From Favolaschia claudopus (lineage: Eukaryota > Basidiomycota > Agaricomycetes > Agaricales > Mycenaceae), in assembly GCA_037176885.1 (NCBI GenBank), contig JAWWNJ010000022.1, forward strand, positions 1,674,001 through 1,738,000: a DNA stretch of 64,000 nucleotides, read 5' to 3'. How positions within the stretch are numbered: the first letter of the stretch is position 1; each line of letters opens with the position of its first letter. Shown here in pieces: positions 44,159-57,085 of the stretch. The translations under genes were made by a program, and so were the position numbers. The notes beneath the pieces are model-generated. The model had not been told where the DNA came from, did not search any database, and saw only the letters and a program-made list of their open reading frames with translations.

Positions 44159-46319
44159 CTATGCAGATATAGTCACCGCTTTCACGTCTTTCTCTTTTTT
44201 CGCATTCGCAGCCGCTTCTTCCGCGGCCTTGACGGCCTTCTCCGCCTGGCTTTTCTTCTCCTCAATTTCTTTCATCTGCTGCTCAAGCTTCTGCTTCACG
44301 CTGGCGTTCCCACCTTTGAACGTGACGCTTCGATGCGGGCTCGGTGCGCCCATCGAACCTGTCTCGGGGTTCGGTACATTAACCAGCGGCGCCGAGGTGG
44401 ACAGACCGCGGTGGAAGGTGGTGGGAAGCACGCGCCCTTCGGGATGCTGGAAGTGGCAGTCCGCGCGAGTGCAGCCTGCGCCAAAGTGGCAAGGCTGCGC
44501 GAAGCGGGCGTTGGTGTTGGCGGCGGCGTTCGAGGGGTGGGAGGGAGGGTGAGTGAAGGTGCAGCCGGAGCGTGTGCAAGCTGCGCCGAAACGACATGGT
44601 ACGCCGGCATTCGGCGTGTGGTGGTGGGTGGGGGCAGAGGGATGGGGTTGTGGAGGGGGTTGAGAGGCAGCTAAAATAGTAGGTGTGAGTCAGAATTGAG
44701 CCAAAAGAATACGACAGAGTAAATACCTTGGGGATTTAGTACAGCCGGGCTGACATGGGCCTTGATACAATCTTTATCGGCGCAGGCTTTTCCTTTCTCG
44801 CATGCTTCGTTGCTTAGCACAACCCCGCTTTCCGGCGTGGCCACAGGCGAGGGATGTGAATACCGACAGTGCGCATTGGTGCACTTGAGACCGTATTTGC
44901 ACAAGGTTGGCGACTGTGGTCGTTCTGGTAGTATATAACCGACGAGCCCACCAGACGCAGGCACGTTTGAGGTTGCTGCAGTCGGTACGGGCGCAGCAAG
45001 AGGAACAGCTTCGGCGGGCGCGCTGGCAACCGGAGCAATAGACGCGGCTTCAGGCGCAGCTTTCCAAGACGGTCCTACGCCCCGTCCATTGCCTCGTCCC
45101 GACCCTCTGCCTCGCGAATTGCCTCGGCCCCGCCCATTGTTATTCATATTCCCCGACATCGGTCCTTGGAACCCGTCCATTCCTCCCGGATACATCGACG
45201 GGTCTCCGGGCATCCCGGGAAAACCAGGTGCCCCAAACTGCCCTGTTGAAGGATTTATGATGCCCATAGTCGAAGCCATCTGCGCCATTAATGCCATCTG
45301 GTTCATCATCATATCCTGCAGCATAAGGGGATTGGCCATTCCGGGGTTCATCATATCCATGCCCATAGGGAAGCCGGCGTTCATCATCATGGCCTGCTGT
45401 TGCTCTGGGGTGGGATTATTGACGATGTTGTCAATGCGAGATTGAATTTCGTCCTGACCGAAATTGTTGCGCATTGGGGGACCCCCAACTCGGTCAATGA
45501 GACTGCGGGGGTTGGATTGACCGTCGCGCAGCATAGCGCGAGGGCCAGTAGGAACGTCGGTCCTTCGAACCTTGTTGGAATGGTTGGGTGATGGGGAGCG
45601 TGCAGACGCGGAGCGCTTCTGCCCGGTTGGCGAGGTGGAAGGGAGAGCCTGGGATATCGCTTGCTGGTATACACCATTTCGTGAGCGACGCGAAGGGTCG
45701 TTGGGAATTTGGGCAGGTGGAGGAGCTGCAGCATCAGGAGGCCGGGAAGTAGAAGGTTCAGGCTGGGCTGGTGCGGACGGCTCGGCCGCACCCTTGGCTG
45801 CTTCCGCGAATAACCAGTCGGTAAAAGTGGCATCTGTGATGGTATGGGTAAACGCATTTCTTGAACAACTCGCGCAAATCGTACCAAAGTCCGTGCCTAT
45901 TACTGAGAAAGAACCTATAAGTTAACAAGCACAACAGAGGTAGAGAGCAACACTCACAGTCCTCCAATTCGGAAGTAATTTGAGCTAATAAAAACGAGTC
46001 AGATACGGTGGTATTCTGGTGGCAGACGACGAACAGGCAGTCTTGTTATTGATGATCATAATGGTGATGTATTCCGCCATAACAGCGTCTGGTTTGAATG
46101 AAGTGAGAAAGGAAAGAAACGAGAAGAGTATACGAACCTGGCTCTGCGCTGTAATTGCGTCTTGTGAGCTCATCTTGTATAGATTGCTGGCGGAAAGGTT
46201 AGAACAAGACAAAAGGGAGATGTGAGTTGTACTTGAAGGGCAGTTGCACGCTCAGTGCCGATGGTGAGCCCAAATGGCATCGCAGAACGGGACAAGTTGA
46301 GTTTGGTGGTGTTGCTCAT
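44159..46319 (-). CDS. nab2: Nab2/ZC3H14-type CCCH zinc finger poly(A) RNA-binding protein
   Basis: Multi-exon gene starting MSNTTKLNLSRSAMPFGL at 46319. The N-terminal exons encode a PWI-like fold (AMPFGLTIGTERATALQ, AEYITIMIINNKTA, SQITSELEDLIG and FTDWLF). A Pro/Ser-rich and Met-rich middle leads to an RGG-type stretch (GRGRGNSRGRGSGRGNGRG). The C-terminal part has four CCCH fingers of the C-x5-C-x4-C-x3-H type: CKYGLKCTNAHCRYSH, CEKGKACADKDCIKAH, CRFGAACTRSGCTFTH and CHFGAGCTRADCHFQH. A coiled coil closes the protein (KQKLEQQMKEIEEKKSQAEK). Nab2 binds poly(A) tails and licenses mRNA export from the nucleus. The finger spacing and PWI-like start fit the family well. Confidence 0.9.
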
Positions 46320-49300
46320 TGCCTTCTCCGTTTAGTCGCTTATGTAACCACCTCTCTTTTCTAAACACCACCATCCCACTATCTCAACCCTAGTACTCAA
46401 CTTTGGCTGGGTCTTACTGTGCTTTCCAATGGATCTGCCTTTTTGTGCCGCATTCTGTTGCACCCAGGAATCCAGATTTTCTTGATTCATCGAGTCGGCA
46501 TCGCAGGATTCTTGGATACTTGTTCGTAGCTTTGAGACTAGCTCAACCCTAGTTAGAAAAGAGGTCAGCATTTCCAGATGCTAGATGCCATATTCAATTC
46601 CAGCGCTGCTCGTGCTATCTTCATCCCACCGGACGATATCGACACCCAAAAACACTGCCCTCTTGACTCGAGAAAAAGTGCGAACGTTATAGTCAACAAT
46701 CTTCTCCCGCGAGCCTGGCCATCGAGATGTTCGGGCATTGAGAGGGATACACGACCAGATTTCTTGCAACACAACGTGCTGGCACGACTATTATGAACCT
46801 CCACAGTCGAAGCACTGGAATTTGATACTGATAATCCACGCATCTATCTATCTGCCAGCACCCGTCGTCGGGATTAGGCTTACCCTTACCACCCTTTCAC
46901 AATATAGGCGAACTATCCGCTCCACGTCGACCTTTTGACTCGGGGTTCATCCCTTTCTTAGAGCAGAGGAGGAGCTATTCATTATTAATCCTATCTTTCA
47001 ACTTGCGTTGTTAGGTATCTTCATACCGCCAATCCCTCAGGCTCGCCTAGACTTCTTCAAGACGATAGGATAGAAGGTTGGAGTTCGCGCAACCAACCAC
47101 AAATGGCAAAGAGTTTATGACCAACACAGGGTACGGATCAATGCCGTCGCCGCTGCCATTGCTGGGAACCTTTCTCAGACACAATGAATATTGAATACTG
47201 AATGCAACGTTGAACGCGCATGTTCGGGGCGGCCCGGGAGATGATTACTTATGCTTGGTGGTTAGACAGTGGTTAGACCCCCTTGGGGAGAGGAAGCAGA
47301 AGCCTCTGCTTTCGGGAATTTTCTTGATGACTCGGAGAAAAGAAAGGTGGAGAGGAAGGATGTCTATCATCGTACGAACACAATGCAGGATACACAATGA
47401 AAGTTGACCGCGACAGAACAGTGTCGATTTGTGTCGGCCTTCCGAGTCGGGAAATTCGGCCGAGACGCGTTGTTCTTTTCTTGCTCGAGTCAAACCTTGC
47501 TAACGCTGCGAGTTGATCGTCGAGTGCCTTGAGATATCGAGTTTTCTTTGTCCGCCGGAAACCCAGCATAATGGTCCAGGGGCACGACTGCGCGAAATTA
47601 TAATTAATTCTACTTTTTTTTTAGTTTCACAAACGCCGCGATTCTGTTGAACTAGTAGATTCGTCAATGATACCTATATAAAACTTGAGGTTTGGCAGTG
47701 GCATACATATGAAGGCCGCGTTGGGTCCTACAATGAAAGAGGAAGGTTTCTCGCGCGAAATGCACGAAACACGACAGCTATCCACTTTCTATGGCAGACA
47801 CAGTTGATTAAAAACATGTATTATCATGATGAGTGTGGTCTCAGATGCGTACGGGAATCGTTCACGGCAAAGTGTTCAGCCCAAGACTGCCAACTTTGAC
47901 ATAGCGTCTTAGGCTGTGCGAATGAATTATGCCCTGGTCATACAGGTGAAAGCCGTTCAACGCCGCCATCCAGTTCGTATGTTCTCAAGTGCGGTTGTTG
48001 GTGGTTGTGGCGCTGATAGTTATTCAAGCGGGATACGACCGGCACCGAGAGTCAATTGAGTCCTAAAAATGACGGCGAGAAGGGAATGAGCCGAGCAGGC
48101 ACAAATCCCCTCGATAGAGAAAAGCTACCTGGCTGCTACCAGTTGACAAGGCAAGAAACGGCGCAACATAGATAGGGTATTTTGAGGCTTTGAACGGCTG
48201 TGTGAATATATTGGCCAGAGCAAGGAGTGGTTGGTGAGCAGTCGGGCCCGTGAGAACCAGTAAACCACAAGGCTGCGAGTTATCTGGATACCACTGCCCG
48301 AGATGTTGTCGACGAATGCACACCCTATGAAGCACATCAAAAGTGGGAATTCCGCTTCGCCACCCACAAAAATCGAGCTACAGCCCAGATATTGCGAGGC
48401 AAACTTGCTGTTTGACATAGATTGTCGCCCATAAAACGAGGACAAGGGTCGTTTGAAGGGCAACTCGAGAGCAAGCGCCCCTTAGACGCTCATGCATCGC
48501 CACCGATCTTCTTTAGCGCCTAACTTTAGCGCCCGCGCCCATAGAACTGGGAGAAATCTAAAATAGAATCACGGCGTATGTCAGCGGAAGATCTGCTCAG
48601 GTTGCCGAGGCGCAAGCGCCCAAAACCGCGGATGTGGCTTCCGTTTCGCATGAGTGTTTGTAGCGTGGCATGCAGTTGATAGAGAATTCAAGGGAAGCAA
48701 TCCTGCATACGGCAGAGGAGAAATGCGCGCGGTGGTGACGAACATCATTGGCTGGTGAGATATTTGGGGTAGGAGATACCGTGAGAGGGGGGGAGACGCC
48801 TGGATTGAATAGTGCGCTGTGAAGAAGAGTGCCTTTTGAGGAACTCCGATTTTGGAAAGGATTCACAACGATAGGATGACGCCCACAAAGCGCCTTCTGT
48901 GTATTTGAGATTCGATAACATCAATTATTAGTTGTCTTGTAGGGTCGCCTCACTCACTTCTTTCTACGCCCACAACTCGTCCCCGAGTCAGGGGTGATGG
49001 ACGAGAAGTACAGCGCTGTGCAGTAGGTCCGCGGTGCGGCCAGAAGCAGCAGGTCCGGCGGCGGAAGGGCGAGTGTGCAGTGCAACGTGTACGGTTATCA
49101 GGGGAACGGAACAGCTTGTCGCAGCTGTATGTGAATTTTTATTGTTCTGTTCACAGCGGTCGCTTAGATGCAGCCTTCCAGTCATACACTGTCAGACCTC
49201 CAGGTGGGTGTAGACTTGAAGGAGCTATCAAGGTAAACGAAACAGCGCTAGTGTATCTCGGATTCAGACGCAGGGGAGACCGGCGACAAGACAGCATTCG

Positions 49301-50477
49301 AACTAGAGAAACCGCATAAGGAGCGAGACGGTGGCGAGGGACGTCAGACTGGCAGAGATTGGTTTGAGACAGAGGGTCCCGCGAAACTGTCGTTGAATCA
49401 TTTGGAAGCTTGACAAACAGGATCCCGTCACAGACAGTGTGGAAACTTCTTGGAGTCGTGGACCACTGGGCAGAAGAACAGAGAGAAGACTGCCAGAGAA
49501 TCGTACGACTCTAAGTCTGAACTTCCAGCTCGTGTGTGCTGATAGGCGGGATGGTCGGCTTCTTGAGGCAATGCATCACAGATATCGGGCTTTACCTGGG
49601 ACGATGAGACCAGAAGTGGCAAACACCCTTTCCTTTCGGAGACATGTCGCAAGAGACGCGACAAACGGAAGGGAAACGGCGCGCAAAGCTCAAGTCGAAA
49701 GGGGACATAGCCGAGTATACCACAGAAAGAGGCAGATAATCTGTCGTTGGACGACAGATTCGAGTCGGCTCCCGGTCAGCAACCAGTAATGGGAAAGGTT
49801 GTTCGACGGCCTGGCTAAACGAGTACGAACAGAGCTTGGTTGGGCCAGCACACGCGCGCCACTATCAGAAAAGGAATGTATCAACCAGAAAACATGATCA
49901 TGGGGAAAGGAGAGTTGACTCGGGATTTCGGCAACTGTCCCGCAGATCGAAACGTGCTTTTTTCTTCGAGTCCGCTCCCCGACACGTTTGAGCGCTACAT
50001 TATGCATATCACCATCTGCTTCAAATTCAACTGACTGCTACTCATGGTTCGAACTTTTCATGGTGCAATTTGTCGAGTTTTTATTGGGTTTTATGTATGT
50101 GTTTGTAGCTATGGGCATATATGTAGCGGTAAAGACAGGGTATAAGTTTGCTAAGAGATTACATTATGCGACAAAAGCCCAAGAGATGAGATGCGATGGC
50201 ACGAACGGAAAGTTTGAAGCGTGTGTGCGATGCGCGCAAGAATTAATACAGCGGGTTGGGAAACGCGAATAAAAAGTAATGCATTGCGGTGAGCGAGTTA
50301 GTGCGGGGTATGGTCCGAGATGTTGAGTGCGATGATGCGTGCGTTGGGCGATGTGCTTGTATGAATACAATTGCGGTGGGTGAGAGCCACGAGATGCCAA
50401 AAAATATAATGCAGGTGAGGTGGTAAAGGAAAATATGCGGGTGTGCGGGGGGCCAAATAAAGACGTTGGCGCGGGGG
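46320..50477. other. 4.2-kb gene-poor region
   Basis: I see no convincing gene, tRNA or transposon here. All frames are short and lack family-like content. A T-run followed by AG occurs near 47612-47622. One plus-strand frame at 50062-50272 encodes a short hydrophobic peptide (VEFLLGFMYVFVAMGIYVAV) but lies in the presumed 3' UTR of the cyclin gene. The stretch is unusually long for this otherwise dense window. Confidence 0.45.
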
Positions 50478-51550
50478 CTACCAGACAGCGGGTGCAGCAA
50501 ATGCGAACATTTTGTTCTTGAGCGGGTGGGCCGGGGGAAGGTCGCCCCAGAGCGATGGACCCTCGAAGGGTTCGCAATTCTTGGGATCGACGATTTGGGC
50601 CGTAAGGTCCATGGGCCCGGTCGGCGTCGGCGGCGACACGGACGAAGCAGGCGAGGTCGTGTTGGAATAACTGTGGGGGGGCGTCTCGGGGGTCATGGGC
50701 GACGGCGTCTTCTTGTATATCGGTGGGGGAGGGGGGACAATGGGCGGTGGTTGTGGCGGATGCGACTTGGTGGGGGTGGCTTGGCGCTGCTGGCCAAACG
50801 ACGGTATGGGGCTCGTGGTGGAGTTGGGTTCCGGAATGGGCGTCGCAGACGCGGAAGCGGCGGCCTTGGCAGCACGCTTCGAGACCATATGTAGCGAATA
50901 CGTCGGATAAGGTCCCTTTGAGCCAGGAGGGAAGTCGCGCTGCACCATGGTCTCGAAGTTGCTGAGGATGGGGTTGTCGACAGTGAGCTCCCAATCCAGA
51001 TAGTTGCACATCTCACGCTCCATCTGGTTGATCTCTCGCAATGTGAACATTCCCTGCGCAACGATGCTCCACGATTTATTCGAGTAGGTGTCGTCGCAGA
51101 TGACCTTGGAAGCGATCATGAAAGCGGAAATGAAAAGACGATGGCCCGAGGAGCCGCGCGCTGTGGGGAAGCGCGCTTTTAGACGCTGCAACAAGACGAG
51201 GGCGGCGTAGGTGACGGATTGATGCAGCTTGGTGCGATGCAGGGCGTAGGCAATAAAATAAGGCAGCTTGGCCTGCGCATGCGTTGATTGGGGTGGGAAT
51301 GGGGGACATGCAAAGAGATGAGTTATGAACCGTGCGCTGAGTTGAGCAATGTATTCGTAGCCGTAGAATGGGTCTGTCTTGAGCGGCTGTTGTTGCTGAT
51401 TTGAGGTGGCGAGAAGTCAGAGAAAAAAGAAAGAAGCTGAGAGCGGCCACTAACAGGAGGCTGGGGGTATGTTGCTGATCTTGGGGGTACCTTCTTTGGA
51501 ATATCGGCGCGATGATGTTGCGGCTGCGAGGGAGCATGGACCGTGGCCAT
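50478..51550 (-). CDS. PCL1/2-type (Pho80-like) cyclin
   Basis: About three exons. It starts MATVHAPSQPQHHRADIPKK at 51550; an exon follows with DPFYGYEYIAQLSARFITHL and YFIAYALHRTKLHQSVTYAA, then LLQRLKARFPTARGSSGHRL, FISAFMIASKVICDDTYSNK and REINQMEREMCNYLDWELTV. These are the cyclin box helices of the Pcl1/Pcl2 class, which partner with the Pho85-type kinase in cell-cycle and polarity control. The C-terminal half is Pro/Ser/Thr-rich with many SP/TP sites (TPSPMTPETPPHS), likely phosphorylation sites. The ending KNKMFAFAAPAVW is short and hydrophobic. The gene sits alone between two regions of about 4 kb with no supported gene. Confidence 0.88.
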
Positions 51551-54500
51551 AACAAAATGTCACGGGACCGAGAATGGATGTCCTCTAAAAGCGGGGCGAC
51601 GTCAAAAATCGGGCAAAAGACATGGCAGAATATAAGTGCTGTGGTGGCCGGTGTGTGTGGCAAGCGAACACCCCTTGGCTTTATTATCCAGATGCAACTG
51701 ATGAGAAGGCACCAATCTCGCATCAACCTTTTGCCATCAATAAATTTTTTGTCTGGCACGCGGCCCGATACCATCCCAATTAGGTAACAACAGTGAACAC
51801 GCCACCACAGCGTAAACCGTGACAAGAAAAAACAGCAAAGCGGCTGCTCACCTGCAGGAGTGCAAGAATGTCGACCTTCGGTTCGCAGGCACACAGCAGA
51901 GAGACAGACGGAAGACTGGAGGACAAGCAAAGGCCTCAGTCGGAAGGGAAGCAAGGGGGGAATTATACGGCCAGTATTGTAGACCCGGGGTGTAAGGAAC
52001 GGCAGCCAAGGGGTCGTTGGACTTTTATATCGAAGCAAGGAGCGAAATAAAGCCGATGGGGAGGCGGGAGGACGTGGTAAGTTGAAGAGTTGTGTGCACC
52101 GCCCTGTCACATTGTGACCCTCGCGGCCGTTGGATTTGCATTCTGTTTCTACCGAGCTCCTGTGCTATGGACTGCGCGTTTCCCTGTGCCCCCGCCCCCT
52201 CGACGTCTGCCTCCGTTCCGTCGGCCAGGTACCAGCGCGAATCTAATTATTCGTTGCTCTCCGACCCCGTCCAAGCCGGGTTTCGTCTCTTGGGCTCCGA
52301 TGTGAACTCCGTACCGGCCATACACCAGTCCGTGTGTCTCCGCAAGACTCACTCACCCAGGACATCCTGTGTTCGTGTGTTGAATCGCCGCGTCATTGGC
52401 TTCCTAGCTGCGCGTCGTCGCGTCAATTTCCACATGTTTATCTCCTTGCAACTTGTCTTCATCACTGCATTCGTTTAACCAGCGCAGCAGCAGTGCTGTT
52501 CGTCGGAGCTACTCTGAGCTACTTCAAACGCGGTCCCCTTGCTCGCCCAGAAGCACCCGTTTCTTGCCATGACTCGCTCATTTCCAGCAATCTCAAGGTT
52601 TGTCCCCGAAATGGAAATCACTACAAATGGGGCGCGCGTACTACCTCCGGGCCGACGTCCGATCGCTTTGGCCAGCTGAACACCCACAACTGTTCAACGT
52701 GGCCAGCGATCTCGTCAAGTATTCGTAGAAAGTGTCAAAAAAACAATTGTCTCGGACACGACGAATAAATGAGGCTCGCTACGGATGCGCAAAGCAACCT
52801 GTTCTCGGCAGCATTAACTCTGAACGCCCTTCTTCTTCTTGGTGGGAATTATCATTTCGTAGGTCCAGCTCTTTGTCTGCGCCTGCCATTTGCCTCCCCA
52901 CGGCGGAGCAGTTAAACTTCTCCTACTTTGTCCCGGGTTCTTCCAGACATACCGAATCGACAAATCCTCATCTGGGTGACTCGGGAATTCGATCTTTCAC
53001 TGCTGCTGTTTCTGTGCCTGTTCAGTAACACTCCACCAACGAAACAAATAAGGTGATCCTCCAATTCAAGACAGGGATCGAGGTTTACAAGGTGGCGTTC
53101 CGAAATGGTTGGGCTCCCTATATTCACCGAAATCCACAACTCGGTGTAATGAAGCAGCCAGTGGTTCATACACAAAGGAGCTGTGTCTACCATCCTAGTA
53201 TCCGAATATAACTGCTATCGTTGCCGGAAGTTGGTTATGCAACAGGCCCCCAATGTATTTATGCTGGCGGCAATCTACTTGACTGTAGGCCAGCTCACTT
53301 GAGCAAACAGCACTTTCTGATACTGTGCAAGAGATGGGTTGACAAGATTGTTGCTGGAGTACTTCTCTTCAGTGCCAACTGCTACCAAAATGACCACGAA
53401 AGGAAACTTTCTTTGATCTGTCGTATTCGTCGAGGGTTCTCTGATTTTCCCAGTGGTGTGGACATGTCAGTCTCGCACCAACCCAAGAGTCGACTGGACG
53501 CTGGTCGCCGAACAAAACACGCTGTATAAGGACGTGAACGGGTCTAGCGCCGTCCAACTTTCCGTCATCTGTATCATGAATTCACATCTTACGATGGTTA
53601 TCTTCGCTGGAGCAATAACCGGTAAGTAGACAGACAGACATGCATATGTGTACTATCCTTCATTTATTCCGTCTACCAGTGCATCACATCGTACAGTAGC
53701 AAACGCTCTGTCCACGTCCTCGATCGCCGATGTCCATGCTTTCGATGGACCTTGGATGTTTGGAGCGGATAATGAACAAAACACAAGGAATGACTCATGA
53801 CAATGTGAACTGAGGATCCGAGCGTACAGGAGATGGATGGCGACTGCGAAGATCCTCGCACCAGCACTGCCCACTGTCATTCAAGATAGTATGCGTACTA
53901 CGGCGCCGAAAATCCCGGTTAAGCGCATCTTGGGAGTAACCGAACATTCAGTCTTCAATTCTATAAGATCGGACGTTGCGCCGCCGCATTTCGGGTGAAT
54001 AGGTTCCCCCTACGCCCGACCACTTAATGTCCTTGGGGCGTATTTACGCGCGTAGTATAGACCGAGCCGATCTAGAAGTTTCAGCCGAGACACGGCCAGT
54101 TCTACTCAGGAACGGCGAGCTAGTCTTCGAGTCCAGTCCCGATGAATTCCTTTGAAGCATAATGACTGAAAATTCTCTCGAGTTGAGTACATAGAGCGCA
54201 TAACAGCCTGATAAGCTGTATTTGAGGGACTCGCAGAACATTCGAGGCATCAGATAACTTCGATTATAATGAGCTGCGATGAAGCCTTGTAGTGCCCTTT
54301 CATAGACCTTGGATAGGCTGTTCAGCAAACGAAGTGCTATCTCGACGCAATTATTATGATGCTGGGATAGTGACTCGGGGAAAAGCAAAAATAATATTAA
54401 TGAGCGCTTCAGGGAGTAATAAGTAGACGAACCCTGGATCTCCCGACAGACTTGGGGCTGTAGTCCGAGTAAGTGGCCGACTCAGAATTGTGGCGATAAA

Positions 54501-55689
54501 TAAAGCGCCCGTCCATTGGTCTCTGCAACGCTTTCGATAAATCTCAGCACCATGTTCAGAACGTTGCGCGTCAATTCGAGACAGTAACCACGCGAGCACA
54601 TGACCGTGAATCTTCGCCTTCTCTTCCCTCACGCTTGTATGACCTGTCGGAAAGAATAGGAAAGAATGCACTGGTAGCTGTAATCCCGCCACCGCACTGG
54701 CAGCTCCACCTCGTCATTCTATTCCAATGTTCCCTATCCTTCTTACTGCAAGCAGACCCTCCGTGGTGCGGCGTATCGTATGCCAAACATCGAAACGAGG
54801 GCGAGAAACGGTGTCCTCTGATAAATACAAGATACTCTCCCGTGTGCCGGATTCCGACCTATGCCCGAGGGTTCTCCAACGAGTCTTCACGAAGCTGCCT
54901 TGAGCTATATCGATTGGGTGGAGCCGGTACGACTTGGTACACTTGGGACCCGTCCACCTCGACTCGACCACGTCGCATCTTGATCTTCAATCGCTCCCTT
55001 GCTCGTCATTCCAGGTGGTGGGGCATACTGTAAGTAGAACGAAACGGACGACGATATCGGAACACGGTCCACGAAACAGGGTCAATACTTGGATGGTCTT
55101 GAAATCGCACAACGGCCGCTGTTTGGCGTGCCGGAAGTTCCCTCCCTTGGACGCTATAACGGTGTGTCAAGTGCTATCTGCAAAAAGATGGCTTCCCATG
55201 GGTGATTTCCTCCAAAGGCAAAGGATTGAAGAAAAATACTGTTTTTAGACTGTTTGGCATATTGATCCTGAGAAACAGTCACCAGCTACATACTCAACGC
55301 TGAGATATCTGATAGACGGGCGCCAACTCAAAAACCCAATCTATTTCTAGATATCGTGGATTCTGCACTGGTTTGCCTGTTGGAACTCAGACCGGTTACT
55401 GAATCTTGGCGTGGTGTATGAACGCAGCCAATAATACATGAGTGCAATCTTCAAGTGGCATTCACCGAGTCATTGCATTTCGCTCCGTTTTATTCGGTGG
55501 GTCCAACCACTTTCTGTTTGATTTTTGTTCTGATAACTTGAGATCGGATCCGTCGGGTCAAGTTCCGCGCATTGTTATAGCAATCTACGCACCACCAGAA
55601 TGGCATAACTCGTTCCAGGACAGTATGAACGAGCGAAGCAATGGAGAAAGTCGTTGACGGCGGTCTCCGCGTGAGCCCGGATGTCTGCT
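51551..55689. other. 4.1-kb gene-poor region upstream of the cyclin gene
   Basis: No coding gene supported. The first 500 bp should be cyclin leader and promoter. The longer frames here (for example 51076-52110 minus, 52092-52478 plus, 52334-52768 plus) lack domain-like content and consistent splice patterns. No terminal repeats or target-site signals of a mobile element were found by eye. Confidence 0.45.
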
Positions 55690-56615
55690 TCACATTGGCT
55701 GAGATCCGTCCTCGTCGACGAAACTCTTGTAGAAGACCCAAGCGTCCACATATTCCTCTCCATTCCCATCTTTGCGCCTCAAGCGCCCAGCCTTTGGGAT
55801 GACTCCGGTCTTGTGGAAGCCCAAGCCCTCCCATAGTCTGTACAATTCGATCAGCCATTGCAGTTGTCTCGGAAGGAGAAAACAGTTTACTTGACTGATG
55901 CTGCATTATTCACATATACAAGATTGAAAACACTACCACGGTATCCCAATCTCGGCGCATAATGAACATAGGATTTAGCCAAAGCCGTACCATAGCCTTT
56001 GGCTCGCTGAATTGGAGGCACGACAAAGCCTCCGTTACAAATCTGCAACAATCGATGAAAATTTGAGCCCGAATGGCACTCTATCTGAGACGTACATGAG
56101 ACGATCGTCCCGGATAGTTGGGCTTGATCTGGAATAGTGTTCAGCATGTTCAACCAAATGAATCGACTGGACGAATTGACATAGTAAAACCCGGCGAGAC
56201 ATTCCTCCCACGACCTTTGTTGTCTAGCTTCGTCAATAGTCGAGGTTGACTGTGTTCCATCTTCATGTCCTGGCGTTCCAGAGTATATGATAGCCACGAA
56301 AACATCTCCAGAGAAAAAATAGGTCTCAAATGCATCGGCAGACATCGTTTCTTGAGGATAAGTGCGTCCATCTTCAATTTCTTTGGCCATTACAACACCT
56401 ACGACATCGCGGATTATCAAGTTCGGGCAACCACGCTTTTGAAATTAGGCACCAAGGTAATCTACCAACCCAGCATACGATCTAGCAGCTGAGACATCAG
56501 GAAGGTGGTGAATAGTTACGTCTGAGTCTACGGCTGCACGTCGAACTCCCCAGAATGTAGCAGATAGCGGAGAGCCGCTGTTCGAAGACTTGGGGATGGA
56601 CCCGTACGCAGACAT
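55690..56615 (-). CDS. GNAT-family N-acetyltransferase
   Basis: Starts MSAYGSIPKSSNSGSPLSAT at 56615 and ends FYKSFVDEDGSQPM with a stop at 55690. After small exons comes TYPQETMSADAFETYFFSGD and VFVAIIYSGTPG, then ECLAGFYYV joined to PNYPGRSSH. The acetyl-CoA binding motif A follows: ICNGGFVVPPIQRAKGYGTA, then YVHYAPRLGYRGSVFNLVYV and NNAASVK joined to LWEGLGFHKTGVIPKAGRL. This order is typical of a fungal GNAT group related to yeast Mpr1-type enzymes. The acceptor substrate cannot be read from the sequence. The junctions between the first exon and KEIEDGRTYP were not resolved. Confidence 0.8.
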
Positions 56616-57085
56616 AGCGTTCTAAACGTTGTTGAACTTGTTGAAGCGCACCGTAAGATCCTGGGAAAAACCCTTCAGATCGAATTGTTCGGATATAGCC
56701 GAAATGAACCAACCTCTCAACCAAATGCCAAGTCGACCCTGAAAACGTATCTGACCTGGAACCTAGGAGTCTTCTGCCTTTCTGACCCCTGGCGAGAATT
56801 GACTCCAAGTGTATTCCCATGGCATACTCAGCCCCACAACTCCCAATGCTCCTCGATAACTTCAAGTTGACGACTTTTGGGACTCTGATAATTTGCTATT
56901 GACTGGCATGCATGCACCGCAAACATTCAGAGGATCCACTTGAAAATGAATTATCGATGTCTCTAATGAATACACCGCCCCCAATTCTCCTGAGATGTCT
57001 TGCCAAGGCTGTCGTCGATAAATACATCGGTTCCTGAGTGCTCAAAGGCTCGAGTGTCCATCGTCTCTCATCTGAGTTCGCCACC
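56616..57085. other. Divergent intergenic region
   Basis: Lies between the GNAT start (minus) and the CSC1 paralogue 2 start (plus, in a CCACCATGG context). It should hold two divergent promoters. No gene seen. Confidence 0.45.

Noticed and set aside
49988..50272. Short plus-strand frame with a hydrophobic helix
   Set aside because: Only about 70 residues after the best Met, no homologue recognised, and it lies in the presumed 3' UTR of the cyclin gene on the opposite strand.
51076..52110. 344-aa minus-strand open frame
   Set aside because: It overlaps the cyclin exons in another frame, is low-complexity (R, P, S, L), and shows no domain. It is a shadow plus leader sequence.
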